This document shows positions 6,879-14,888 of a DNA stretch of 26,015 nucleotides, piece by piece. Source of the stretch: an uncultured Clostridia bacterium (GTDB taxonomy: Bacteria; Bacillota; Clostridia; Oscillospirales; Acutalibacteraceae); the NCBI GenBank assembly GCA_937876205.1, contig CALEII010000001.1, forward strand, positions 1 to 26,015, in the 5' to 3' direction. Below the pieces are notes generated by a model. It saw nothing but the letters and a program-made list of their open reading frames with translations. It had not been told where the DNA came from and searched no databases. The position numbers and the translations under genes are program-made. Position 1 is the stretch's first letter; each line of letters starts with the position of its first letter.

Positions 6879-8600
6879 TTAATAAGAAGTATCATCAGAT
6901 ATGATTTTGAAGAATCCGTTATCGTACATTTCTTTGTCAATAACACATAGATCATAACCAATGTTTTCAAAACAAATTTTACAATTTGTTTGCGTATTGT
7001 TAAAAATATCTACTTCTTCTTCATAGGATACCGCTTCATCATAATCATCATTGCAATATATAAACTTTGCTTTTTCAGCTATGAGATAGAATGGAACATG
7101 ATACTTTTCTGCCATTGTATAAATCATAGCGGTACCACAAGTGTTAACAAATGATATTGGTCTATAATCTTTAATAAAAACTGAATGTGCTCCCATTATT
7201 ATAGAATTAATTTTTCCACGAACTATCAAATTACCCGCTGCCATATCTGGTATGATTTTAAAATTTTTATAATATGTTCCCTCCAAATATTTACAAATTG
7301 CAAAAGCATCTTGTAATTCACTTGCACTTTTAGGACGACATTCACAAATAAATAACTCACAGGTTCGTTGCGTATTTGCTGGAACAGTTTTTAAAAGGTC
7401 AAGCATTCTAACACTTTGTGAGAAAACAAGAATAGAATTGTTGGGCTTTACCACCTCATTCCATCGCTTGTTTATTAATTTTGCAAATTGCTCTCTATCA
7501 TCTATTACCTCACTAATATAAAGCTGAAAAGAATTAAGATTGTCAATAAAATTTTTAAGTTCTTCGCTCATTGATTTCCAAAGATTTTTAAAAGCTTCAA
7601 AATTAGATTTTTGTTTAAGTATTAATTTAACAGCGCTATCTGCATCACGAAGAATATCTTCACAACCTAAAGAAGAATTACAAGCCATTTCAAATAAATG
7701 TGATAAAAATGCATCAATAGCTTGTGTTTCTGAGGGCGCTGATGTTATTTGTGATAATGATGCAAAGAAACTATTTTTTTCCCATGTGATATTTTCGTCA
7801 TTATCGAAATTTTGACCTAAAAAACAATTCTTTAAAGACCGTAAAAATTCTGTTGCATCAGCTTTTATTATAGTTAAACCTTTATCGTTCCAATATGCCT
7901 CATCATATGTTGATGCATTGTTAACAACAGCATAGCTTTTAGGCATATAATCACCAAGAATATCCTTCAATTCATCATATTGCCTTCTAAAATCAGTGTC
8001 ATTTAAAGAATATCCCAAAAAAAGTACATTTTTATTTGATAAAAGTGTTTTTACAAGAGATGTAACGATTGGAAGTTTTTTATCTAGATTTTCATAATCA
8101 TCTTCTGCTGCAACAATTGAATCAGCTCTAGTGATACATCCATGAAGTTTAATTAATGGAACTTGTAACCCTTGCCATTTTGATACATCAATATCTTGAA
8201 TTATAGTTGCGTGTTTTTTCCCTTTAGTGTTTAAGGCTCTTTCTAAAAGTGTATCGAAATTAGTCGTCAAATACGCTGAAAATGGCATAGTTGCCAATAA
8301 ATCATGTGCTGGCAGAGGGATTATGTTTTTTCGGTTAATATAATTCTCTAATCGTCTAATAACCCCTTGTTTGCCTTCGCTTTTTTTAATTAAAAAAAAC
8401 GCTTTTTCAAAAGGCATACCTATATCAATATACCTAAGTTCTGTAGCAAGCGATTCTACGATTTCACTAGCAGTAGGAATTCCCTCATGGATTTTACCAG
8501 AACCTTTTTCCGTAAATGTTTTTGATACTCCTGCGCCTGCAAATGCAACCAAATTCCCGTCTTTTAATTTAAAAGATAATTCTTCTGCTAAATTTCTCAT
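6879..8600 (-). CDS. SIR2-domain protein fused to an eIF2B/ribose-1,5-bisphosphate isomerase-like domain
   Basis: A 573-residue protein; ATG 8600 follows AAGGA by nine bases. Residues 10-260 form a SIR2-like domain: AGAGVS (21-26) for NAD, TTNFD (112-116), KLHG with H153, and FLGYSLNDTDF (194-204), a pattern used by many anti-phage NADases. After a helical linker (320-385), residues 388-513 match the eIF2B alpha/beta/delta, MtnA and R15P isomerase family: ILVFSQS (390-396), ECRP (420-423), PDMAAGN (451-457), MGAH (469-472), NTCGT (486-490), VPFY (502-505) and AKF (511-513). In the isomerases the first motif carries a catalytic Cys and the GAD motif a catalytic Asp; here these are Ser/Gln and His, so the domain is probably a ligand sensor. 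No membrane segment. Gene order: 18 bases after the dehydrogenase, before the kinase-like gene. Confidence 0.88.
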   Translation of the reverse strand: MRNLAEELSFKLKDGNLVAFAGAGVSKTFTEKGSGKIHEGIPTASEIVESLATELRYIDIGMPFEKAFFLIKKSEGKQGVIRRLENYINRKNIIPLPAHDLLATMPFSAYLTTNFDTLLERALNTKGKKHATIIQDIDVSKWQGLQVPLIKLHGCITRADSIVAAEDDYENLDKKLPIVTSLVKTLLSNKNVLFLGYSLNDTDFRRQYDELKDILGDYMPKSYAVVNNASTYDEAYWNDKGLTIIKADATEFLRSLKNCFLGQNFDNDENITWEKNSFFASLSQITSAPSETQAIDAFLSHLFEMACNSSLGCEDILRDADSAVKLILKQKSNFEAFKNLWKSMSEELKNFIDNLNSFQLYISEVIDDREQFAKLINKRWNEVVKPNNSILVFSQSVRMLDLLKTVPANTQRTCELFICECRPKSASELQDAFAICKYLEGTYYKNFKIIPDMAAGNLIVRGKINSIIMGAHSVFIKDYRPISFVNTCGTAMIYTMAEKYHVPFYLIAEKAKFIYCNDDYDEAVSYEEEVDIFNNTQTNCKICFENIGYDLCVIDKEMYDNGFFKIISDDTSY

Positions 8601-8618
8601 TTTTTCATTCCTTTTTTG

Positions 8619-9314
8619 TTATCGTCTGTCTATTGTTAAGTCACTAACATACATTGTCTTACGTATAGCCGTTGAAAAAACGATTTGCTCAGCCACTTCA
8701 TCAACATTCATAAATTTACTTGTATCAGGATTTGCACCACAGCTATCATTCCAAAAATTAGTTTTCATCCCACCTGGGTAAACACCAACAACTTTAATGT
8801 TTGAACCTTTAGTATATGCCTTTAATGATTCCGTAAATCCTCTTGCTCCCCATTTTGCAGCACAATATACCGATTCCAAGGGATTGCCTTTTAATGCAGC
8901 AGAGGACATAATATTTATAATTGTTCCGCCGCAAGTTTTCATATGATTTAAAACATTACTACTCATTAATATTAATCCTATAAGACTTCCTGATAAGGCT
9001 TCGTTAATCATATCAATATTATTGCTTTCTGGTTCACCAAACTTTCCAGCTCCTGCACAATTATATAGACTTGTAATTATATAAGAACCAGAAATTTTTT
9101 CATAAAATGTGTTAACAAAATTTGGATCAGAAATGTCACCTGAAAATGCTAATACATCCGCACGACACTCTTTTTCTAAGCTTTTTTTTGCTTCTAATAC
9201 TTTATTAGCATCTCTTCCAATAATTGCGATGTTTTCCCCCAATTCTAATAATTTTTTTGAAATAGCGAAACCTAATCCCGAACTTCCACCTGTAACGATA
9301 TGAATATTATTCAT
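8619..9314 (-). CDS. Short-chain dehydrogenase/reductase
   Basis: A 231-residue classical SDR. ATG 9314 is chosen over an upstream in-frame TTG because GGAGG lies five bases before it (the TTG would start inside that site). Visible motifs: nucleotide-binding TGGSSGLG (8-15), NCAG (85-88), catalytic Ser at 137-138 and YCAAK (150-154), then PGGMKT (180-185). The aligned length is normal. It would use NAD(H) or NADP(H) to oxidise or reduce an alcohol or carbonyl, substrate unknown. It precedes the SIR2 fusion gene by 18 bases and is probably co-transcribed. SDRs are not usual companions of SIR2 defence genes, so whether it acts with it or is merely upstream is open. Confidence 0.88.
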   Translation of the reverse strand: MNNIHIVTGGSSGLGFAISKKLLELGENIAIIGRDANKVLEAKKSLEKECRADVLAFSGDISDPNFVNTFYEKISGSYIITSLYNCAGAGKFGEPESNNIDMINEALSGSLIGLILMSSNVLNHMKTCGGTIINIMSSAALKGNPLESVYCAAKWGARGFTESLKAYTKGSNIKVVGVYPGGMKTNFWNDSCGANPDTSKFMNVDEVAEQIVFSTAIRKTMYVSDLTIDRR

Positions 9315-9360
9315 AATGACCTCCAAATTTCTAAAAATATATAAACTAAAAGGTTATAAC

Positions 9361-9396
9361 AGATTTATGAAATAATCCATAAAAACACATAAATCT
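9361..9396. repeat. 9-bp inverted repeat, candidate operator of the SDR/SIR2 operon
   Basis: AGATTTATG (9361-9369) is exactly mirrored by CATAAATCT (9388-9396). The dyad lies 47 to 82 bases upstream of the SDR start codon, where a leftward promoter would be expected. Regulator unknown. Confidence 0.4.
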
Positions 9397-9525
9397 ATAT
9401 AGAATTATTGTGATAGGGAAAAATTATAGTTATAATACTTATATCACTAATATTATGAATAAGTATTTCACAAATCTTGTCTATAATTTAAGTCTAATTA
9501 AAACAACAAAACTTTACAATAGAAT

Positions 9526-9557
9526 ATGTAAAAACGTGTATTTTTTCGACAAAAACG
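9526..9557 (+). repeat. Left copy of an inverted 32-bp repeat pair
   Basis: Compared with the reverse complement of 17524-17555, 27 of 32 bases match and all five differences are transitions. The core ATTTTTTCGACAAAAA is identical in both copies. Confidence 0.6.
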
Positions 9558-9768
9558 CTTGTTTATCGACACTATAATTCAAAACACGCAAATAATAACC
9601 TTAAACTATGGTGATTATGTTGAGTTCAGAGGTTATGTTGAAACATAGTGAAATATTGAAAAAGTTGTTGCTATGTGTTATTATTAAAATATATAAATTG
9701 TTATCACGATTTAATTATTAGATATCTCTGTAACCCTAAGTACAGTGATAATCCTAAAGGCATAAGAA

Positions 9769-10281
9769 TTGAACAATTTAAGAGATAGAAAGCTGAGAAC
9801 TGATATGGATAAGAGCATCTTTTATTATATAACTGAAAAATTAAGCGGTAATATGCAACATACCGCTTTAGATTTTGCAAATTATTTACGGGATAGCCAT
9901 ATTGAGTTTATAAAAGACAACGGCTATTGGAAAGAAAAGATTTATTATCTGTGCAAATTCAACGGTGAATATGTCTGCTTTATTGCAATTAAAGATCCGG
10001 ATGAGCCTGAAAATCATTGGACAATATGGTCTGAGGACAGTAATGCCTACGAAGATGTAACTGCTGATGATAGTGTAAAAAATGCAGCGTGGAAATACGT
10101 TGACCACTGCGGAAATTGTGGCTCTTGCGGTGGCGGAAAAACAAAAAATATCTTCGGTAAAGTTTTTGACGATGTATGTGGCTGCACTTTCCGTATTGTC
10201 AATGCAATTAAAAGCGACTTGCCGTTTTTGAAGAAAATGGTTGAGTTGCGAATTACTGAGATTTCAGGCAAATCTATATGA
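9769..10281 (+). CDS. Conserved hypothetical protein with a CGNCGSC cysteine cluster
   Basis: A 170-residue soluble protein. The start at TTG 9769 is supported by AAAGG eight bases upstream; an in-frame ATG at 9805 (MDKSIFYYI) is the alternative and agrees better with the usual N-terminus of related proteins as I remember them, but its ribosome site is weak. Residues 110-140 contain VDHCGNCGSCGGGKTKNIFG followed by FDDVCGCTF, an arrangement seen in a family of uncharacterised clostridial proteins commonly found beside AraC/GyrI-type regulators. The cysteines may bind a metal. It is followed after 17 bases by a PPOX-family gene and then by the AraC regulator, so the three genes likely form one cassette. 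Function unknown. Confidence 0.75.
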   Translation: MNNLRDRKLRTDMDKSIFYYITEKLSGNMQHTALDFANYLRDSHIEFIKDNGYWKEKIYYLCKFNGEYVCFIAIKDPDEPENHWTIWSEDSNAYEDVTADDSVKNAAWKYVDHCGNCGSCGGGKTKNIFGKVFDDVCGCTFRIVNAIKSDLPFLKKMVELRITEISGKSI

Positions 10282-10298
10282 ATTCCGAGGATAAATAT

Positions 10299-10709
10299 AT
10301 GAACAAAGAATTTGACAACATCTTAAGAGAGCGATTTAGCACAGATTCTTTTATATCTGTTGCAACTGTTGATAACTGTGGAGTTCCGTGGGTGAGAACA
10401 GTTAATGCGATTTATATTGACGGAGCATTTTATACCATAACTCATAATTCAACCAACAAAATGAAACATATCAGCACTAATCCCGTTGTTGCAATTTGTG
10501 GCGAATGTTTTTCGGGACACGGCAAGGCTGAAAGTTTTGGCTATATCCGAAATGAAGAAAATAAGGATTTGGCAGATAAATTAAGAAAAGCCTTTGCATT
10601 GTGGTATGATAACGGTCATACAAACGAAAATGATGTTAATACCATAATATTGAAAATCACCGTTACAGACGGCATTATTTACAAAGACGGAAAAAGATTT
10701 GAGTTTTAA
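10299..10709 (+). CDS. Pyridoxamine 5'-phosphate oxidase (PPOX)-family flavin-binding protein
   Basis: A 136-residue single-domain split-barrel protein. ATG 10299 is preferred to ATG 10278 because GAGGA ends seven bases before it. The pattern FISVATVDNCGVPWVRTVNAIYIDGAFYTITH (a beta hairpin with P at the turn, then an aromatic strand) followed by NKMKHISTNPVVAIC is typical of PPOX-fold FMN- or F420-binding proteins (roughly residues 16-66). These reduce or oxidise small molecules, or only bind flavin; the substrate is not predictable here. It sits between a cysteine-cluster protein and an AraC/GyrI regulator and was probably acquired with them. Confidence 0.85.
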   Translation: MNKEFDNILRERFSTDSFISVATVDNCGVPWVRTVNAIYIDGAFYTITHNSTNKMKHISTNPVVAICGECFSGHGKAESFGYIRNEENKDLADKLRKAFALWYDNGHTNENDVNTIILKITVTDGIIYKDGKRFEF

Positions 10710-10774
10710 ATAATTTGTCCATATAAATCAAGAAAAGAGATTGATTTGTTGCTATCATATTTTAAGGGTGCCTT

Positions 10775-11659
10775 ATGAACGATTTGGAAATAGTTGTTGC
10801 TACTCAGAAATACATAAAAACACATCACAACGATGCTGATTTTAGTATTGAAAATATCTGCAAGTCTGTCGGATATTCCCGCCGTCAGCTTGACAGATTG
10901 TTTCATAAATTCTTGCAGACAACTCTTTACGAATATATAAAAGCGATTGTATTAAGCAAGAGTGCTGAGAAGCTGATTACCACAGATGATAATGTGCTTG
11001 ATGTAGCTTTAGACAGCCATTTCACTTCTCACGAAGGTTATACAAGGTCTTTTTCAAAACGGTTTTCTGTTAATCCTGATAAGTACCGTAAAAGTCCGAT
11101 TGCGATACCTTTGTATATCGGTCACCCCGCAAATCATTATCATATCTTGAAAGAAGGACGAGAGATGGAAAGCACATCAATCTGTACTGTAATACCTGTA
11201 AACAGACCCAAAAGAAAGCTGATTTATCTGCCGTCAAAATCAGCGACAGGTTATTTATCTTATTGCGAAGAAGCCGGCTGTGATTGGGAGGGACTTCAGA
11301 ACAGTATTCCTGAAAAGTTTGATACAGCCGCAATACTTGAGTTGCCTGAATTTTTACAAGAAGATGGTTACAGCAATATTGCTTCAGGTGTTGAAGTTCC
11401 TTTTGATTATAAGAAGCCTTTACCTGAGGGCTACAAAATAGCAGAACTTCCCGAATGTACAATGCTTTATTTCCAAAGTGAACCTTTTGAAAATCCCGAT
11501 GATTTCGGTGCATACATCGGGCAGGTTTACAAAGCATTGGAAAACTATAACTTTGAACGCTATGGTTATAAACTTGCGAGCAACATTTCTCCGACTTTCA
11601 ACTTCGGAGCACAAACCGATGTCGGTGCAAGAATTGCCGTTCCTGTAATAAGAATATAA
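10775..11659 (+). CDS. AraC-family regulator with GyrI-like effector domain
   Basis: A 294-residue protein; ATG 10775 with AAGG eight bases upstream. Residues 10-107 hold two helix-turn-helix motifs of the AraC type (ENICKSVGYSRRQLDRLFHK and the second around LDVALDSHFTSHEGYTRSFSKRFSVNPDKYRK). Residues 130-294 form a GyrI/Rob-like small-molecule-binding domain (IPVNRPKRKLIYLPSK at its start, PEFLQEDGYSNIASGVEV in its middle). Such regulators usually activate adjacent detoxification or efflux genes in response to a hydrophobic ligand. Here the likely targets are the two upstream genes and its own transcript. The gene follows the PPOX gene by 65 bases and ends at a strong bidirectional hairpin. 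Confidence 0.92.
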   Translation: MNDLEIVVATQKYIKTHHNDADFSIENICKSVGYSRRQLDRLFHKFLQTTLYEYIKAIVLSKSAEKLITTDDNVLDVALDSHFTSHEGYTRSFSKRFSVNPDKYRKSPIAIPLYIGHPANHYHILKEGREMESTSICTVIPVNRPKRKLIYLPSKSATGYLSYCEEAGCDWEGLQNSIPEKFDTAAILELPEFLQEDGYSNIASGVEVPFDYKKPLPEGYKIAELPECTMLYFQSEPFENPDDFGAYIGQVYKALENYNFERYGYKLASNISPTFNFGAQTDVGARIAVPVIRI

Positions 11660-11664
11660 AATTT

Positions 11665-11696
11665 AAAGGATAGCTCCGATTAAAGAGCTATCCTTT
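11665..11696. terminator. Bidirectional terminator between AraC and nuclease genes
   Basis: Perfect 12-bp stem AAAGGATAGCTC / GAGCTATCCTTT with an eight-base loop, six bases after the AraC stop and 25 bases from the end of the convergent nuclease gene. T-rich tails on both strands. Confidence 0.85.
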
Positions 11697-11720
11697 GTTA
11701 AAATATATTTCATATAATTA

Positions 11721-13013
11721 TCAGTTTGATATATTTTTGCAATGTGTATCTTGAAACTGTGTTTTATCTACATACAAATCAAACACTGAAACATTTAGCG
11801 AGATTTCAATGTTTATATCTTTTCTCCAATATTTGCAATTCCATATATTTGCTTGAGGTTGAGCATATGATTTTGTATTTAATTTTATCCAGTTTCCTAT
11901 TTTTGTTAAAACGCCTTGAAACGATTGATTCTCTTTGTTGAAAATAATTACAGACACTTTTGTATCTTTCCAAGTTGCATAATTTTGAATCTGTTGAATT
12001 GCGTCTTGAAATAATTTCTCACCATGCCATATTTTACATTCTCCAATAAACGCAGCTTTATTTTCAAATTCAATGTGAATATCTGTTTTTCCAATTTTTC
12101 TAAAAGTTTCGCCAGTTGCATTATCATAATGTGTATTCAAAGCTGCAAGTAAATGGTCTCTCAATTCTTCCTCATTGTTATGATAATAGGTTCTTGCTGT
12201 TTTTTCCATGGTTGTTCCGCACATGGCAATTATATTATTAATATTGGAATAATGCTCATCACCGATAGAATATTCAGTAGGTAATGTTTTTTTGTTTGGT
12301 CGACTTGGGGGGATTCGCGTTACCTTTGTTAAAGAAATCGGCTTAGTATTAGGCGCAATATTACTTAAGTGCATAGGTATTTCAAGAATCTTACTTATTT
12401 CAGCAAATGAATCTGCTTTTTCCTTTCGTTTAATCAAACATGTATCAGCAAAATTCTTTATCGAATTATTAAATGTATTAACCTCCTTATTAATATTTTG
12501 AATCATTGTTTTGTAGCTGGAAAATTCATTTTGAAACTTTTTTTGAACATATTCAGACATTTGTTCTTTTTGTTCTTCAAGCTCTCTCTTTGTATATTCA
12601 AACCCAAGTGAAAAACTTCCACATTCAGTATGTTTAGGTTGTAAAAAACTTTGCACTTCAAATACTGATAAAATGTAGCTACTTGGTCGAAGTTTTAACA
12701 ATTCAGCATCTCCATCAAATGGTATAAAATACGAAATACATACACCATCTACTTCATAATATTCTTTCTCATATGGGGATAAATAAAATCTATTATATTT
12801 CTTAATTTTAACTTCTTTGATTGTTTGCGTTATATTCTCTTCAAAAATTATTATCGGAGAAATAGAATACTTGTTAAACAAGTATTCTATCCATTCTTGA
12901 AAATCACAAGACATTATTTCTGCATCGCTTATACTATCTATTTCTTCTTTTAAGCTTTCTTTAATCGAATTAAAAAACATATTTAATTCTTGTCCATCAA
13001 ATAAACGCATCAT
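11721..13013 (-). CDS. Stand-alone PD-(D/E)XK nuclease-like protein with central coiled coil
   Basis: A 430-residue protein. Two adjacent ATGs (13013, 13010) follow AAGGA; spacing favours neither clearly. The N-terminal 130 residues are unfamiliar. Residues 140-200 are a charged, Glu/Lys-rich coiled coil (KRELEEQKEQM onward). A C-terminal endonuclease core follows: a helix EEELRDHLLAALN (281-293), GKTDIHIEF with D311, then FIGECKIW giving the E-x-K pair E325 and K327 thirteen residues later, and QIQNYATW (341-348) as the QxxxY helix. This is the arrangement of restriction-type PD-(D/E)XK enzymes. There is no methyltransferase neighbour, so it is more likely a single-gene defence nuclease or abortive system than a classical restriction enzyme. 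It has its own promoter and a shared terminator. Confidence 0.8.
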   Translation of the reverse strand: MMRLFDGQELNMFFNSIKESLKEEIDSISDAEIMSCDFQEWIEYLFNKYSISPIIIFEENITQTIKEVKIKKYNRFYLSPYEKEYYEVDGVCISYFIPFDGDAELLKLRPSSYILSVFEVQSFLQPKHTECGSFSLGFEYTKRELEEQKEQMSEYVQKKFQNEFSSYKTMIQNINKEVNTFNNSIKNFADTCLIKRKEKADSFAEISKILEIPMHLSNIAPNTKPISLTKVTRIPPSRPNKKTLPTEYSIGDEHYSNINNIIAMCGTTMEKTARTYYHNNEEELRDHLLAALNTHYDNATGETFRKIGKTDIHIEFENKAAFIGECKIWHGEKLFQDAIQQIQNYATWKDTKVSVIIFNKENQSFQGVLTKIGNWIKLNTKSYAQPQANIWNCKYWRKDINIEISLNVSVFDLYVDKTQFQDTHCKNISN

Positions 13014-13040
13014 TAATTTCCTTCTTATTTTATTACTCGT

Positions 13041-13070
13041 ATTCTATCATAAAATATATGTATTTTACAA
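13041..13070 (-). promoter_or_regulatory. Promoter of the nuclease gene
   Basis: On the minus strand: TTGTAA (13065-13070), an 18-base spacer and TAGAAT (13041-13046) preceded by TGA, an extended -10. Lies 28 bases before the start codon. Confidence 0.6.
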
Positions 13071-13099
13071 TAAAATCTTATAATATAAGTATCCATTTG

Positions 13100-13975
13100 T
13101 TACAAATAATAATCCTTAATATACCATGTCGGCACGGGATTCTGCATATTGTCATACCAAGAGAGGACATCCTTTGCCTGATTCATCATTGTCTGTATTT
13201 CGCCGTCACCAAAAGGAATTGCCCACGGAATTGATGAAAGCATATTGCTGCTGATATAAAGTGCAAGGAGTTTCCAGAAATCCATAGGTACACTATTATC
13301 GAAATAGCCATTGACAATACCTGATGCAAAAACGGGAGCAGACTGAGCACACCATACAATACGGTTAAATTCTTCCCATGGGTCACCAAAATCATATCGG
13401 TCAAAGTCTATAATAACGATTTTGCCGTTTTCAATCATCATATTACCGATATGATAATCTCCGTGCTGATAACATTGAGGTCTGTTTTTTAATAAGTGAC
13501 GATTTGCTGCTATATAATCAATGATGTATTCTGCACCGTCAAACTTTATCGGACAGTCATTATACATCTGAATTTTCCTGTCCATTTTCTTGTTAAAACG
13601 ATTTTCCCAATCGGGCTGGTCAGCAGGAGCAGGGATTGAATGAATCTTTTTAAGGATTCTGCCTGCTTCAAGTCCGAGTGCATACTGTTCAGAGTCTGCA
13701 AGATATGGAACAACCTCATTTGCATCTTTACCGTCAATCCAAGTCTGTAATGTATAAACACCCTCGTCACACTTGCCGAAATCAACGGGTTTACACATAG
13801 GAACACCGAGCTTTTCAACCTCTTTTTGCATAAGGTACATATTCTCTCGGTTTGCACTCTTTTCAAAATGAGTAACACGCAGAAGATATTTAGTTCCATC
13901 TGCTGTTGTGACACAGTATTTCTTGTCACAAGACCAACCTTTGTTTATGGGTTCTTTTGATATAAAATCCATCAT
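13100..13975 (-). CDS. Aminoglycoside phosphotransferase (APH)-family kinase, third in operon
   Basis: A 291-residue APH-fold kinase. The ATG at 13975 overlaps the stop codon of the preceding gene (ATGA), indicating coupling; a second ATG follows directly. Catalytic loop QHGDYHIGN (170-178, D173 and N178) and metal loop IIDFDRYDFGDPW (188-200, D190) are complete, so it is expected to be active. The N-lobe has the ATP strand YLLRVT (30-35) and a conserved Glu (52). The family phosphorylates hydroxyls of small molecules (aminoglycosides, macrolides, choline, homoserine and others); the residues visible do not define the substrate. It is the last gene of a four-gene operon with two further APH-fold kinases and a cyclase-like protein. 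Confidence 0.9.
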   Translation of the reverse strand: MMDFISKEPINKGWSCDKKYCVTTADGTKYLLRVTHFEKSANRENMYLMQKEVEKLGVPMCKPVDFGKCDEGVYTLQTWIDGKDANEVVPYLADSEQYALGLEAGRILKKIHSIPAPADQPDWENRFNKKMDRKIQMYNDCPIKFDGAEYIIDYIAANRHLLKNRPQCYQHGDYHIGNMMIENGKIVIIDFDRYDFGDPWEEFNRIVWCAQSAPVFASGIVNGYFDNSVPMDFWKLLALYISSNMLSSIPWAIPFGDGEIQTMMNQAKDVLSWYDNMQNPVPTWYIKDYYL

Positions 13976-14883
13976 TGGCTCAATCCCATTTCTTTCATTT
14001 TCTTTATCAATCTTTTTGCACGGAACATCAAATAATCGTGTCCCATTTCGCTCAAGAGAATGTACCAGTTCAGCTCATTACAAAGTGCATAAAGTTCGAC
14101 CTTTAAATCGCAGTATCTGGAAGTTTTGTTTCTCTTTTTATATTCCTCATAAAGCTTCAGTTTTTCACCGAAACCGAGTGTCAGACAGAAAAGCTCATAT
14201 TCAGGTTCAGCCCACAGCATATCAAACGGGTCAACAGCTCCTGCAAGTTCAGATTTCCAAAAATCAATAATCAGGTTCGGCATCCAAAAGTCACCGTGGC
14301 AAATACAGGCAGTGTTGTTTGCAACACTGAATATTTCATTGAAATTAGTATTGATGAGTTTAACAGCTTCCATAATCTCAGGTTCAATTTCGTTTTTCTC
14401 AAACTTTTCTTTTGTAAAAGTATAAATGTCAATGAAATAATCTTTATAATACTCTGCCCACGTGTCATAAACAGGGTTGTCATATTTACCGAATTTATCG
14501 TTATGTACACTTTGAGCATTCATAAGTGCATCAATGATGCTGTTTCTTAAATGCTTTCGTGACGGAACAAAATTTATGAATTTGCTTTTACCACTCATTC
14601 CTTTTATATATTCCATACCGAAAAACACAGTATCGTTTTCCTGATGTAAAAAATAGGTTTTTGGAACTTTGTATGAAACTTTAGGCGAAAGAAAATCCAG
14701 CATTTTCTTCTCTTTACTGATTGCATCATAGAATTTGCTTGTTTTTACGGCAATTTCATAAGGTTCGGTTGTGATTTTTACAAGATAAACACTTCCGCTT
14801 GCACCTTTGCCAACAGCAAAGATTTGTTTGACTTCTGTATTCATTTGCTTTTCAACAACTGATTTGATTAAATCTGCATTCAT
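13972..14883 (-). CDS. APH/fructosamine-kinase-like kinase, second kinase in operon
   Basis: A 303-residue kinase starting at ATG 14883, preceded by an AGGAT ribosome site. A clear nucleotide loop GKGASGSVYLV (25-35), Lys47 (IAVKTSK), catalytic loop CHGDFWMPN (195-203, D198 and N203) and metal loop AVDPFD (216-221, D218) are present. The VDP form of the metal loop and HGDxWxxN spacing resemble fructosamine/ketosamine kinases and methylthioribose-kinase-like enzymes more than classical aminoglycoside kinases. The sequence differs markedly from the other two kinases of the operon, so these are not recent duplicates. Starts five bases after the stop of the toroid-protein gene and its stop overlaps the next start by four bases. 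Confidence 0.88.
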   Translation of the reverse strand: MNADLIKSVVEKQMNTEVKQIFAVGKGASGSVYLVKITTEPYEIAVKTSKFYDAISKEKKMLDFLSPKVSYKVPKTYFLHQENDTVFFGMEYIKGMSGKSKFINFVPSRKHLRNSIIDALMNAQSVHNDKFGKYDNPVYDTWAEYYKDYFIDIYTFTKEKFEKNEIEPEIMEAVKLINTNFNEIFSVANNTACICHGDFWMPNLIIDFWKSELAGAVDPFDMLWAEPEYELFCLTLGFGEKLKLYEEYKKRNKTSRYCDLKVELYALCNELNWYILLSEMGHDYLMFRAKRLIKKMKEMGLSQ

Positions 14884-14888
14884 AGAAA

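Larger units (their letters stand above)
9315..9768. other. Divergent intergenic region, about 450 bp, very AT-rich
   Basis: Separates the leftward SDR/SIR2 unit from the rightward AraC cassette. It contains a 9-bp dyad (9361-9396), one copy of a 32-bp repeat shared with the 17.5-kb intergenic region (9526-9557), and two TCGACA boxes 20 bases apart (9546 and 9566). A 34-codon frame at 9617-9721 (plus) has only a weak ribosome-like GGTG and is not called as a gene. No promoter with both good hexamers was found for either operon. Confidence 0.6.

Noticed and set aside
8371..8781. 136-residue plus-strand frame across the SIR2/SDR boundary
   Set aside because: Antisense shadow of two genes with strong motifs on the other strand.
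9617..9721. 34-codon basic, hydrophobic peptide frame upstream of the AraC cassette
   Set aside because: Only a weak GGTG site, no conserved pattern recognised; left as intergenic.
11070..11537. 155-residue minus-strand frame inside the AraC gene
   Set aside because: Antisense shadow; the AraC frame has clear HTH motifs and a ribosome site.
11721..13013. Classical restriction-modification system
   Set aside because: No DNA methyltransferase motif was found in any gene in the window.
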